This document shows, in pieces, positions 45,601 through 53,293 of a stretch of 64,000 bases of DNA; position 1 is the first letter of the stretch, and every line of letters starts with the position of its first letter. This DNA is from Anastrepha obliqua. Lineage: Eukaryota > Arthropoda > Insecta > Diptera > Tephritidae. The notes beneath the pieces were generated by a model. The model did no database searches, was not told the DNA's origin, and saw only the letters and a program-made list of their open reading frames with translations. The stretch lies in the NCBI RefSeq assembly GCF_027943255.1, contig NC_072892.1, positions 18,127,792 through 18,191,791 of the forward strand. Direction: 5' to 3'. Both the position numbers and the translations under genes were made by a program.

Positions 45601-48600
45601 TATGGATCGACAGTCGCAATAAATGTTCTTTTAAAAAATAAAATGTGTTTATTTGATGGTAGCTCGAGTATTAAGATCAGGTTTCTATTAGTATAACTTT
45701 GTTCATGGGTTTGCGTAATTTTTTTGTGGTGAAAGTCTAAAACCAAGAAAAGAAAACGCGAAAGCCGACGAGCAAAATGTAAAAAATAAATCCTTTTGTA
45801 TGTATATATACTCGAAAAGATTATGCTAACACTTTTTTCATGCATTTAGGTAGACAATTTTATATGGGCAAACGCACGTTTACGAGATAAATGCCTAAAA
45901 GCAGGTATAACTAAAATAGCGCTCTCAGGGATTTCTGTTACAATACTTTTGTAAATTTCATGCTCCAAGTGTTCGAGCATTGGTATAGCGCTGAAGACAA
46001 AATTATCAAAATCACAATTGGTTAGCTGAAAGAGCAATACTGGCTGCGAAAAATAAGGATGTTGGTCAATTGATTGCGAATATTTTAAATGATGTGCCTG
46101 GTGAGATGGTAACATTTAAATCAATTGATACAGTTATAAATCAAGATGACGCTGTAAATTATCCAACAGAATTTTTAAATTCCTTGGATTTACCTGGACT
46201 GCCGGCTCATCGCTTACAATTGAAAGTTGGTGCACCAATTATTTTACTTAGAAATTTAAATCAGCCACGATTGTGTAACGGAACAAGATTAGCAGTCAAA
46301 AAGGTCATGAATAATCTTATTGAAGCAACAATTTTAAAAGGAAAATTCAAAGGTGAAGACGTATTGATTCCGCGTATTCCGCTGATCCCACCAGATTTAG
46401 CTTTTGACTTCAAAAGATTGCAATTTCCAATACGTCTTGCATTTGCAATGACAATAAACAAAGCACAAGGACAATCGCTGGAATTACGCTGAATTGACTT
46501 AGAATATCCATGCTTCTCCCACGGACAATTATATGTATCATGTTCACGTGTAGGAAAGCCATCTGTTTATTTATACCACAACTCAGGGCAAAACAAAAAA
46601 TGTAGTTTACGAAAAGGCTTTGCGTTAGTTTAAGTGTAAAATTAACATTAACTTTATATTGTAAAAAAAGAATAAATACACATAGAGTGAATCTAAGTCG
46701 AGTGTTCATTATTCATTTCTAATTTTGATATGCCTAGCGAAGCAGGCAGAGGGTCCGCTAGTTGTTTATAAAAAAATGTATCGGTGAGAAAAAATCTTCA
46801 ATTAAAGACTAGGAAGTTTGAAAAGCCTTTTCTAACTTGCGTGCAACTTTGAAAATATTCACTAGAAAATAAATTTAAAAAAATCGATTTTTTGAAAACT
46901 CTAACTGTATATAACCCATTAATCCAAAGCATAACTTGTTGGCATGAGATATTCGGTATTTATGCGAAGTCTCTTACTACTTCAACTATGACTAACAGCT
47001 GGGTTGTTGAGGCCGCTGATATTAATATCGCAAGCATGCATAGGTCAGCAATTGTGCGCTTGTATCCCATCTGAGACCTCATGTGGTATCAAACGGCTCA
47101 AAGAAGTCTTTCAAAATTCTGACTGACCTGACATTATTAGTCAATGTCATTTTACGAAACTTAGGAGATACAAAAATAAAGATAGAACCATTTAGGCAAC
47201 TAATTTACGCTCTGTCGAATACGGCTTTCAACTCGACAAAGAGATGGTGTGTGGCGGTTTTTTTCAAGCCACGTATCTCTCACTCTGGATGTACAACTTA
47301 TTGATTTTGCCAATTTTGACATATGGTTGCCTAGTTTGGTGGGTAGCTCTTCAGAAAGGCTACAACATCACTAAACTGAAGAGGCATATAGAACATGTCC
47401 CACTGCTGCCGTCATCGTCATTTTGCACTTCCTTCCCGTTGATCTTCCAGTTAAATCCATTGCTGCTCAGAGCGCTATTGGGTTGAAGGAGATTGGCCTC
47501 TGGAAGCAACTTCCTGTAGGATATAGTAGCATCTTGAAGCAGATCTCCCCTTCCTTCTCTGTTATTCGCACTGATCTCTTCATCCGCAAACTGGGTTTTG
47601 AGGGTTGTGCTAGGATTATCTTTCCGAGTAGGCAAGATTGGAAAGAGAGGAGAGTCGGCACGGATATAGGTATCTCTGTTTTCACTGACGGATCGAAAAT
47701 GGAGTCCGGAGTGGGAGCGGGGATTTTCTCTAAATCAGCCAATATTTCAGTCTCCTCTACGCTGCCGGAAACGAGCAGCGTTTTTCAAGCAGAGGTCTGC
47801 GCGATTCTGCAAGCATGTAGAATGCTTAGAGATCGCTGTTGGGAGGGAGACATTCACATTTTTTCCCGATAGTCAAGCTGCGATCAAGGCCTTGTCGTCG
47901 CCGTATTGCAGCTCTCTTCTGGTTAACTCCTGTAAGGAGGAACTCAAACGTCTCGAACGTACAGGACCGGCTTCAGTTGTCCCCTTATCAGACATCGGTG
48001 TCCCCTTGACCGTTGTTAAAGGGAAACTGCACAATTTCTTTCTAAAAAAAGCGCAAGACAGATGGAGGTCTGTCTCATCGTGTGCTATTTCAAAAGCACT
48101 ATGGCCTCAATATGATAGAAACAGGCCGCCATGCAATTTCCAAACTCACTGCGGTGTTCACTGGTCACTAGGTGATCGGTACTCATGCGGAGAAGCTTGG
48201 ATTTCGGTACAACCCCTATTGCAGAAGCTGAGGGGATCCTGCAGAGAAAGAGACTGTTGAGCACTTTCTCTGCAAATGTCCGGCTCTGGCGGCTAGACGC
48301 TTGAGATTCTTTAGCGAGCCCTTTGGGGATGGCCTGAGGAAACTCTCCAGCCTAGATCCCTTTTCTCTCCTCCACTACATCAACAGCACTGGATGGCTGT
48401 AGATAGTTTTCTCTTCCTTAAGGAAGGTAGGAAGTGGTCCACATTATGGTATTAAAACGGCACGTAAGTGGTACTTGAAGTGTACCTGTGGTACTCTTGC
48501 CATGAAACCTACCTACCTACCTAAGGGTGCGGCCAGAGTGAACGCTGATGCCGAGCCGAGCCGAGCCGAGCTTATTGACGCTTATTTTCATGCGAGAAGA

Positions 48601-51600
48601 AAATTTGTATATAACACAGTGAATGCGAGAATCAGCGCTGAAATTCTGTTTATTCCATGTGTTTTGCTCTTATGTCATTTAATTTTGTTGTTCATTTGTG
48701 TTTATAAAATTGCTGTACACGGTAATGGATTCATCTGATGACGAGTATTTTGCTTCTCCTAGTGTGATTAAAGCAATTATTAACACAAACGAGTTTGGAA
48801 AACATCCAATTACACTAAAAAGGAATGAACTTGGTGAATTTCATCATTTATATAATGATTTTTGCATCACGATAATGCACCGTCTCACACTGCACTCGTT
48901 CTTCATGACCATTTCGCCAAAAATTCCACGCATATCGTTCCGCAACCCCCGTATTCGCCTGATTTGGCTCCGAGTGACTTCTGGCTATTCCCAAAACTCA
49001 AGAGGCCACTCCGGGGAACGCGTTTCGAGTCGATTGAGGAGATAGAAGCTGAATCGAAGAAGGTGCTGATGGCTACTCCGGAAATGGACTATTTGGCATG
49101 TTTCGGGGATTGGAAAAATCGTTGGCATAGGTGTATTTTATCGAGAGGGGATTATTTTGAAGGGGATGAAATTGATTTACAAGAATAAATAAAGATTTTT
49201 CATTTTACAACCAAATTCACCTTACTTTTTGCCCACAGGTAAAAAAAGAAAATATTAATCCTGGCAATCCTAATAAGGATAATGGAAAACTTTTATCAAA
49301 TTATTAAATAGATATGGTTTAGAACAGAAAATATATGGTTTTCATATTATTTATTTCTTTATTCTTTATTCAAGCGCTTTGGCATAAACAATATTTTTTG
49401 TTTTTCTATTTGTTTTTGAGTAAATATATAATGTTGTTGGCTTCCCAACACGTGAACAGCCAACGTATAGTTGACCATAGGTGAATACTGGTTCTTCTAA
49501 ATTCATCCCGCATATTTCTAAAGTTTGCCCTTGTGATTTATTGATAGTTATCGCAAATGCAAAACGAATGGGCAGTTGCAAACGCTTGAATTCAAATGGC
49601 AATTCAGGTGGAATCATTGGAATTCTTGGTATTAGAACGTCTTCATTCTTGAATTTGCCAATTAAAATAGTTGCTTGGATAACATTATTCATCAATCGTT
49701 TGACTACTTCATTTTGTTCTTGACGTTCTTCTGATGTCGCGTTATTCCGGGCATTTCTCGTGCGCCTATTATTATTTGTCGAACGACCAATATGATTACG
49801 TGATTGTCTTGGCATTTGTACTGTAATAAACATGATTGTAATTATGGTATTCTGAGATTTTAAAACATGTTTTTTTTTTTCAATTTTGTGGATTATATTT
49901 TCGATGCATATGTGTTTAAAAGCCCAAGTCCACATGGTCAGGATTATTTTATTTTGTTGTGATTTTCTTAAATCATCTCTTTTCTTCTGAAAATTGTTGA
50001 CAATTTGCATGAGAAGACTATTAATTTTTTCATTAAAGTTACGCATTTTTCGTGCTCTTCTTTTGCATCTTTTAATAATTTCTTTTGTTTTTTCATTTTT
50101 TTACCATTTTTTTCACTCATGGCGTATTGTAGCTTATCGCATATGAACCGAAAAAATAAATCCACAAAGCATAATTTCATTTGTACATTCGGATTTCACA
50201 TTAAATGCTCAAATTTCGTAAGAAATTATTCACTGTTCCAAAAAACCACTTCAAAAAAATACACAAAAAATGTTTACACTTTGCACTTACGTCTTCTCCT
50301 TATGGCGTCCAAATCAGAAAGAAATATTGACACATTGTAACTCACACTGTCAATTTGACAGTTCAGTTCCGCACCAAGCGTTAAAAAAGTAAACGACATT
50401 ATGGCTGGTTCGAAAGAACGCTGTACGCGTTGCCGGTGTTCCGAATTACAACCAAACTTTACGAAACCCATTTTCAATACTTACTTAACAATGTCCACGT
50501 TTTGGCATATATTTCCAGACCCTAGTCATCAATAGGTATGAAAATTACTCCGTATTAAAATACTTATCAACAGCTTTCATTTGATACCCATATTGTACAA
50601 ACACATCCTAGCGTTACCCGGGTCCACGTTTTGGCCTATTTCTCGAGACCCTGGTATCCGATTCTTAAAATTTCAAAACACAAACCTTCTCCACATGTGT
50701 TTCTTCAATGTGGCAAAGTTTGGTTAAAATCGGTTGAGCCATTCTCCGTAAAGTTCATCACAACGCGAAAAACGGCTGAATTTTTATATAAAGGTTGTCA
50801 AAAAAGTCTTGCGGTATTTCCGCAAGCTTGTCTTTGCAAGCGCGTAGTTCTAGTTGTATTCGTCGCATCGGTTCACGCTAGAGCTTTTTGGAAAGCTCTT
50901 TTCACGTGCTAACACGTGTTTTATTAATTGTTGTTTGCTTTTAGTCGTTCGTGAGTTATAGCGTCGCAAACATGGAGCAAAATAAAGAGAAAATAAGGCA
51001 TATTTTACAGTACTACTACGATAAAGGCAAAAATGCATCTCATGCTGCCAATAAAATTTGTGCAGTTTATGGACCCGATACAGTTTCCATTTCCACCGCA
51101 CAACGATGGTTTCAACGTTTTCGTTCTGGTGCAGAGGTGATCGAAGATGCGCCACGGTCCGGAAGGCCTGTTGTCGAAAATTACGATAAAATCGCTGAAT
51201 TGATCGAAAGAGACCGGCATAGTAGCAGCCGTAGCATCGGCCAAGAGCTGGGCATGAGTCATCAAACCGTTATAAACCATTTGAAGAAGCTTGGATTCAA
51301 AAAGAAGCTCGATGTATGGGTGCCACACGACTTGACGCAAAAAAACATTTTTGCCCGTATGGATGCATGCGAATCCCTTCTGTATCGCAACAAATTCGAC
51401 CCGTTTTTGAAGCGGATGGTGACTGGCGATGAAAAGGGGGTCACTTACGACAACGTGAAGCGCAAACGGTCGTGGTCGAAAAGCGATGAAGCTGCCCAGA
51501 CGGTGGCCAAGCCTGGATTGACGGCCAGGAAGGTTCTTCTGTGTGTTTGGTGGGATTGGCAGGGAATCATCCACTATGAGCTGCTCCCCTATGGCCAAAC

Positions 51601-53293
51601 GCTCAATTCGGACCTGTACTGCCAACAACTGGACCGCTTGAATGCAGCACTCATGCAGAAGAGGTCATCTTTGATCAACAGAGGCCGAATTGTCTTCCAT
51701 CAGGACAACGCCAGGACACAAACATCTTTGGTGACGCGCCAGAAGCTCCGGGAGCTCGGATGGGAGGTTCTTTTGCATCCACCGTATAGTCCGGACTTCG
51801 CACCAAGTGATTACCACCTATTTCTGTCCATGGCGAACGAGCTTGATAGTCGGAAGTTGTCCACAAGAGAGTCCTGTGAAAATTGGCTCTCCGAGTTTTT
51901 TGACAATAGGGAAGCGAGCTTCTATAAGAGGGGCATTATGAAGTTGGCATCTCGTTGGGAACTCGTCATCGAACAAAACGGCGCATATTTGACTTAAATC
52001 GCATTATTATAACCAATTTTATGAACAATTGAAAATTCAATAAAAATACCGCAAGACTTTTTTGACAACCTATATATAGATAGATAGATATACATATTTG
52101 TAAGGCGTGTTCCGTAAGCCCCTTTGGAGAGTAAAATTTTAAATAATATTTTCAATTATTTACAGTGCGAGGGCAAGGAATACGACAACAAAAGCGACAT
52201 TTGGGCATTAGGTTGTATACTTGGCGAAATGTGTTGCCTGAAGAAAAGTTTCGCCGCCACAAATCTTTCCCAATTAGTATCCAAAATAATGGCGGTATGT
52301 TTGTTATAAAATATTTTATAGATAAAGATGTAATTTATTAATGTTATAATGATTACTGTACTCAGGGCAACTATACGACTATACCAACAGGATACTCGTC
52401 GGGATTGCGCAGCCTTCTAAACAACCTTTTGCAGGTAAGTTTCTCTATGAATGTACCTTCCTCAATGGTGATTTAATTTTTTTGCCGCAGGTAGATGCTT
52501 CGCGCCGCCCTAAGGCCTCTGAAATTTTAGAGTATTGGATACCATTGATATTTAGAAATCTGGGCAAACATAAGGGGTACGAGTACACACTAACTTTTAT
52601 TTACATATTTCGCCTTTCCACTAATTAGTTACTTTCTACACACCCGCACACACACACACGTATTCATATGCGCAGGTATTCTTATAAGGACGATATGTTT
52701 GCAATTAACTCCCCCCAAGAAAATGTTGAGTTCAGCTTCAATTTGGAAACAGATAAATCTACACAAGCCTTGCCAGATCTCCCAACAGAATGTACCGAAA
52801 TGAGACAAGTGATGAATGCGGAAACTGCGGTGCCCAATGAAATAATTTATAAACGGTTAGTCAGTTAAAGTAACAAAATTTAGCGCAAGTAAAAAAATTG
52901 AATTGAGTTTTATTTTTAAGGTCTGTTCTATACCAATTGAAAGCGTTCGGCAACAGCTTCAACATGAATCCCATACAGTTGCCTCCGAAAGCACGTATAC
53001 GCACGGTGGCAGCAAGCGATTCTCATTTTGTGGTAGTAAATGAAGGTAAAAATTTTACGAACTTTAAGTTTTTCTTTTTCACTTCCTGATTACAAATTAG
53101 ACGACTCTTCTTGGAGTGAATGGGAATTCTCGATTTTTACTTGTTAAATATTTAATATTACTATTACTGTTAAAGATGGCTCCGTATATGCTTGGGGAGA
53201 AGGTACACATGGACAACTTGGTTCTACATCCCTCGAAGCGTGGAAGCATTATCCTAGCCGAATGGAGAGTGTGCGCAACCATAACATTGTAAG
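30349..53293 (+). CDS. niki: NIMA-related kinase with RCC1 repeats (niki/NEK8-9-like), 10 visible exons, 3' partial
   Basis: Exons 30349-30652, 33444-33600, 36490-36678, 42864-43002, 52166-52294, 52366-52434, 52491-52576, 52676-52855, 52921-53045 and 53176-53293 join in one frame (498 codons so far). The Ser/Lys-rich N-terminus (1-95) precedes the kinase: GQGSFG at 100-105, ATP-binding Lys at 122, [10 protein letters not shown] from 216, DFG at 236-238, GTPYYFSPE (APE-like) at 254-262 and [12 protein letters not shown] at 274-285. RCC1 sequence starts near 443 and is clearest in [16 protein letters not shown] (460-475). NEK kinases with RCC1 propellers act in centrosome, spindle or cilium control. 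The remaining RCC1 blades and stop were not found in the last 10.7 kb, so the next intron probably runs out of the window. Confidence 0.9.
30822..31562 (-). mobile_element. Mariner deletion derivative with TIRs and TA duplication (kinase intron 1)
   Basis: TA at 30820-30821 and 31563-31564. Inverted ends CAGAGTTTGATTGAAAAGTA and CAGGGTTTGATTGAAAAGTA. The transposase C-terminal half remains on the minus strand. Confidence 0.85.
30893..31366 (-). pseudogene. Mariner transposase, C-terminal half, third catalytic Asp lost
   Basis: [20 protein letters not shown], then [16 protein letters not shown] (second Asp block) and [20 protein letters not shown]. The related mariners have APCDFF or SPCDFF where this copy has SPPHFF, so the third metal-binding Asp is replaced by His. 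The N-terminal half and first Asp are deleted. The ORF is open but cannot be catalytic. Confidence 0.8.
31640..31960 (+). mobile_element. tRNA-derived SINE (kinase intron 1)
   Basis: The head resembles a tRNA gene with pol III boxes: A-box-like TAGCCGAATGGGTTGG at about 31648 and B box GGTTCGAATCTC at about 31700. The body follows with landmarks CCCCTCGGCAGGCAATGGCA, ATTTGTGGAAC, ACGCACACCACAAATAGGAG and GAGCTCGGCCAAACACCC, and it ends in AATTATACATATATAT. Partial copies at 10790-10850, 43140-43391 and 58984-59138 share the body. It is not a functional tRNA, because no acceptor-stem pairing is evident. Confidence 0.75.
32060..32331 (+). pseudogene. DUF4817-type transposase HTH fragment
   Basis: [20 protein letters not shown], then [20 protein letters not shown], is the linker between the helix-turn-helix motifs of the IS630/Tc1-mariner family seen at 6243 and 43392. 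The rest is missing. It is followed directly by the second Tc1 derivative. Confidence 0.55.
32332..33185 (+). mobile_element. Tc1-like deletion derivative, copy 2 (kinase intron 1)
   Basis: TA at 32330-32331 and 33186-33187. Ends CAATCTGTGGCAGAAGAAAA and CAGTCTGTGTCAGAAAAAAG. The start [20 protein letters not shown] (32453) matches copy 1. The code is broken by stops (TGA after EHGLK at about 32611). The deletion junction AAAATGGCGTCACAGTATTG is the same as in copy 1. Confidence 0.8.
33444..33600 (+). CDS. niki: Kinase gene exon 2
   Basis: Acceptor TTCGCAG, donor ATAAG/GTAATT (phase 2). It completes GQGSFGVA, carries [10 protein letters not shown] (ATP-anchoring Lys) and the C-helix [16 protein letters not shown]. 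Confidence 0.92.
34461..36223 (-). mobile_element. Helitron with residual helicase (kinase intron 2)
   Basis: On the minus strand it begins TCTATATATATAAAAATG (ending 36223) and finishes CTAG at 34461-34464, with A on the 5' side and T on the 3' side. The stem GCCTAGCGAAGC…GGGGGAGGG precedes the CTAG. Helicase fragments occupy 35941-34524. The 5' Rep-encoding half is absent. Confidence 0.78.
34524..35941 (-). pseudogene. Helitron PIF1-like helicase, broken into four frames
   Basis: In order: 35941-35564 with [20 protein letters not shown] (Walker A); 35539-35180 with [20 protein letters not shown] (motif III region); 35059-34778 with [20 protein letters not shown] and [11 protein letters not shown]; 34745-34524 with [20 protein letters not shown] and [15 protein letters not shown] (motif VI). 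Frameshifts and a stop near 35565 separate the pieces. This is the SF1B helicase domain of a Helitron, not the host PIF1 gene. Confidence 0.8.
36490..36678 (+). CDS. niki: Kinase gene exon 3
   Basis: Acceptor ATATTTCAG, donor CATCG/GTAAGA (phase 2). It encodes [20 protein letters not shown] (hinge) through [18 protein letters not shown], ending inside the HRD codon triplet. Confidence 0.92.
37250..37950 (+). pseudogene. Transposon protein N-terminus with paired-Cys zinc motifs
   Basis: The frame 37250-37612 contains [13 protein letters not shown] and [20 protein letters not shown], a plausible zinc-ribbon pair. [20 protein letters not shown] follows. After a frameshift at about 37590 the code continues with [13 protein letters not shown] and [18 protein letters not shown] (a third Cys pair) to about 37925. 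It resembles a family of uncharacterised animal proteins that I recall only as transposon-like. It is frameshifted here. Confidence 0.55.
38116..38658 (+). pseudogene. Transposon protein C-terminal part
   Basis: A 180-residue frame whose body begins [20 protein letters not shown] and ends with [20 protein letters not shown] then FSSQHLHAQ. It looks like the C-terminal half of the same protein as 37250, with the middle, presumably catalytic part deleted. The first 12 residues come from a shifted frame, so the annotated ATG is probably not original. Confidence 0.5.
39190..39952. mobile_element. Possible hAT-type MITE
   Basis: CAGTGTTGCATAGC at 39190 and, inverted, CAGTGTTGCCACCC ending at 39952 form short TIRs with the CAGTG start common in hAT elements. 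Poly-A/T and TTTAGTG-type sequence follows on both sides. The flanking 8-mers (CGCGATTG, CACAACTC) do not match, so the call is tentative. Confidence 0.4.
40359..40660 (+). pseudogene. DUF4817-type transposase N-terminal fragment
   Basis: [20 protein letters not shown] from 40474, then CSVKKV, a stop, and [20 protein letters not shown], the first helix-turn-helix of this IS630/Tc1-mariner family. Preceded by a TIR-like AACGGGTGATTTTTTAGCT at 40362. The downstream catalytic part is absent. Confidence 0.6.
41335..41509 (+). repeat. (TTATG)n array, left arm of copy 3
   Basis: About 35 units, one TATATG variant near the left end. Confidence 0.95.
41584..41840 (-). repeat. (CATAA)n array, right arm of copy 3
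   Basis: About 51 units. The first several are CACAA variants, showing local homogenisation of a mutated unit. Confidence 0.95.
41842..42341 (-). mobile_element. Helitron 5'-end fragment with ~120-bp tandem units
   Basis: On the minus strand it begins TCTATACTAATATTATAAAG at 42341, as the Helitron at 6769-7995 does. It contains about three tandem copies of a unit with GGGTCCACGTTTTG and CACCAACAGCTTC. The 3' half with CTAG is missing; the fragment stops at the satellite. Confidence 0.65.
42864..43002 (+). CDS. niki: Kinase gene exon 4
   Basis: Acceptor TTTTGCAG, donor GAAATG/GTAAAA. It contains [13 protein letters not shown] (catalytic loop), [12 protein letters not shown] (Mg-binding) and the activation segment to [10 protein letters not shown]. 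Confidence 0.93.
43140..43391 (+). mobile_element. tRNA-derived SINE, 5'-damaged copy (kinase intron 4)
   Basis: The body landmarks of the SINE at 31640 are present (ACTCCTCGGCAGTTAATGGC, CCATTTGTGGAAAGCATCAA, GGCGCACACCACAAATA, AGTTCGGCCAAATACCC), but the B box is not recognisable. A DUF4817-type element starts in its TA-rich tail. Confidence 0.65.
43392..43920 (+). mobile_element. DUF4817-type Tc1/mariner element, 5'-deleted
   Basis: The left TIR AAGGGTTTTCCAATAACAGG follows TA (43390-43391). It is joined directly to the middle of the transposase: [20 protein letters not shown] (second Asp block [11 protein letters not shown]), then [20 protein letters not shown] (third acidic block) and [16 protein letters not shown]. 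The ORF 43434-43916 is open. The HTH and first Asp are deleted, and the right TIR was not found. Confidence 0.7.
44051..44165 (-). mobile_element. Short CAA-tailed SINE-like retroposon, copy 3
   Basis: GTTGTTGTAGCAGCATAAAC, then GGCCGGATATAAATCCGGGT and CGTTCCGGTTACGTAGAACC, matches copies 1 and 2. The tail is short and no target duplication is evident, so it is likely older. Confidence 0.65.
44410..44580 (-). pseudogene. Decayed RTE-like LINE fragment
   Basis: GCGTACCAGTCGTTTCTTCT and TTTCAGTTGCCTACTT match, with many differences, the fragment at 1422-2160. No frame survives. Confidence 0.4.
44974..46761 (+). mobile_element. Helitron, 1788 bp, twin A
   Basis: Starts TCTTATATATAAAAAGGGAG after A, ends GAGGGTCCGCTAG before T. 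The hairpin TGCCT/AGGCA (around AGCGAAGC) lies about 10 bp before CTAG. It contains the helicase C-terminus at 46070-46492. Twin B at 59139-60926 is the same length and almost the same sequence in inverse orientation. It cannot be autonomous, as there is no Rep domain. Confidence 0.85.
46070..46492 (+). pseudogene. Helitron helicase C-terminal domain (twin A)
   Basis: [60 protein letters not shown] and [20 protein letters not shown] correspond to the last third of the PIF1-like helicase. A stop after LELR interrupts the end; the remaining [12 protein letters not shown] is readable just downstream. Confidence 0.8.
47110..48460 (+). pseudogene. LINE with RNase H, degraded (kinase intron 4)
   Basis: [11 protein letters not shown] near 47310 is the post-RT thumb motif. 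Frame 47423-47872 has [20 protein letters not shown] and [18 protein letters not shown] (RNase H motifs 1-2). After a frameshift at about 47870, [15 protein letters not shown] (motif 3) follows. The WVPGH motif is deleted. The C-terminal zinc motif ([18 protein letters not shown]) is readable near 48255. Confidence 0.65.
48550..48571. repeat. (GCCGA)n short tandem repeat
   Basis: Four consecutive GCCGA units, a small GC-rich pentanucleotide run. Confidence 0.8.
48850..49190 (+). pseudogene. Mariner transposase C-terminal fragment
   Basis: [20 protein letters not shown] (second Asp), [20 protein letters not shown] (third Asp) and [20 protein letters not shown] form an open 108-residue C-terminal half. 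No N-terminal part and no left TIR are seen. Confidence 0.7.
49366..50046 (-). pseudogene. Helitron ORF fusing N-terminal leader to helicase C-terminus by deletion
   Basis: A 226-codon open frame. [20 protein letters not shown], then [12 protein letters not shown], looks like the usual N-terminal leader of insect Helitron Rep-helicases. It is followed immediately by [38 protein letters not shown] and [15 protein letters not shown] from the helicase C-terminus. More than a thousand residues of a full protein are thus missing at the join, yet the frame is intact. Confidence 0.65.
50793..52070 (+). mobile_element. Full-length mariner with TIRs (kinase intron 4)
   Basis: Inverted ends GGTTGTCAAAAAAGTCTTGC (50793) and the inverse ending GACTTTTTTGACAACC (52070), about 28 bp with TA-rich flanks. 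Length 1278 bp, normal for mariner. It contains one complete transposase ORF. It is the best-preserved DNA transposon in the window. Confidence 0.9.
50951..51997 (+). CDS. Mariner transposase, complete 348-residue ORF
   Basis: Paired HTH region ([20 protein letters not shown] … [20 protein letters not shown]), linker [10 protein letters not shown], then DD34D catalytic residues in [21 protein letters not shown] and [14 protein letters not shown]. The usual mariner reading is GDEKWI and DNARPH; here Trp becomes Gly after the first catalytic block and Pro-His becomes Thr-Gln after the second Asp. All three aspartates remain, but these changes could impair activity. The true start may be the Met in [11 protein letters not shown] (50972). 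Confidence 0.9.
   Translation: MSYSVANMEQNKEKIRHILQYYYDKGKNASHAANKICAVYGPDTVSISTAQRWFQRFRSGAEVIEDAPRSGRPVVENYDKIAELIERDRHSSSRSIGQELGMSHQTVINHLKKLGFKKKLDVWVPHDLTQKNIFARMDACESLLYRNKFDPFLKRMVTGDEKGVTYDNVKRKRSWSKSDEAAQTVAKPGLTARKVLLCVWWDWQGIIHYELLPYGQTLNSDLYCQQLDRLNAALMQKRSSLINRGRIVFHQDNARTQTSLVTRQKLRELGWEVLLHPPYSPDFAPSDYHLFLSMANELDSRKLSTRESCENWLSEFFDNREASFYKRGIMKLASRWELVIEQNGAYLT
52166..52294 (+). CDS. niki: Kinase gene exon 5
   Basis: Acceptor ATTTACAG, donor [26 protein letters not shown] and the following helices. The acceptor lies only about 95 bp downstream of a mariner end (52070). Confidence 0.93.
52366..52434 (+). CDS. niki: Kinase gene exon 6
   Basis: Acceptor GTACTCAG, donor CAG/GTAAGT, 23 residues [20 protein letters not shown] plus LLQ, the lower C-lobe. 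Confidence 0.9.
52491..52576 (+). CDS. niki: Kinase gene exon 7
   Basis: Acceptor TTGCCGCAG, donor AAGGG/GTACGA (phase 2). [18 protein letters not shown] includes the conserved RP Arg of subdomain XI and ends the kinase domain. Confidence 0.9.
52676..52855 (+). CDS. niki: Kinase gene exon 8 (linker)
   Basis: Acceptor ATGCGCAG after a CA-repeat, donor AAACG/GTTAGT. It encodes an acidic, Thr/Asn-rich linker between kinase and RCC1 domains with no known fold. Confidence 0.85.
52921..53045 (+). CDS. niki: Kinase gene exon 9
   Basis: Acceptor TTTTTAAG, donor GAAG/GTAAAA (phase 1). [20 protein letters not shown], then VVVNE, has the spacing of an RCC1 blade strand (AAS.SH..VV...). Confidence 0.85.
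53176..53293 (+). CDS. niki: Kinase gene exon 10
   Basis: Acceptor TTAAAG, donor GTAAG/GTAAAT. The RCC1 repeat core [16 protein letters not shown] is followed by SVRNHNIV. The next exon was not found up to position 64000. Confidence 0.88.

Larger units (their letters stand above)
44591..46907. mobile_element. TA-flanked MITE split by a Helitron (kinase intron 4)
   Basis: Left CAGTTAGAGGTCCG and right inverse CAGTTAGAGTTTTC, each flanked outward by TATATA. Without the inserted Helitron (44974-46761) it would be about 530 bp and non-coding. It resembles a mariner-type MITE. Confidence 0.6.
49309..52080 (-). mobile_element. Helitron with a mariner inserted in its 5' tip (kinase intron 4)
   Basis: The 3' side (49309 onward, GATATGGTTTAGAACAGAAA) matches the Helitron at 6800 but the CTAG end is lost. 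The 5' side reads TCTATATA at 52080-52073, then is interrupted by a mariner (50793-52070), and resumes TATAAAAATTCAGCCGTTTT from about 50790. Tandem GGGTCCACGTTTTGGC units occur at about 50490-50640. The mariner is therefore younger than the Helitron. Confidence 0.7.

Noticed and set aside
51005..51628. A 207-residue minus-strand frame
   Set aside because: Antisense of the mariner transposase; no family resemblance of its own.
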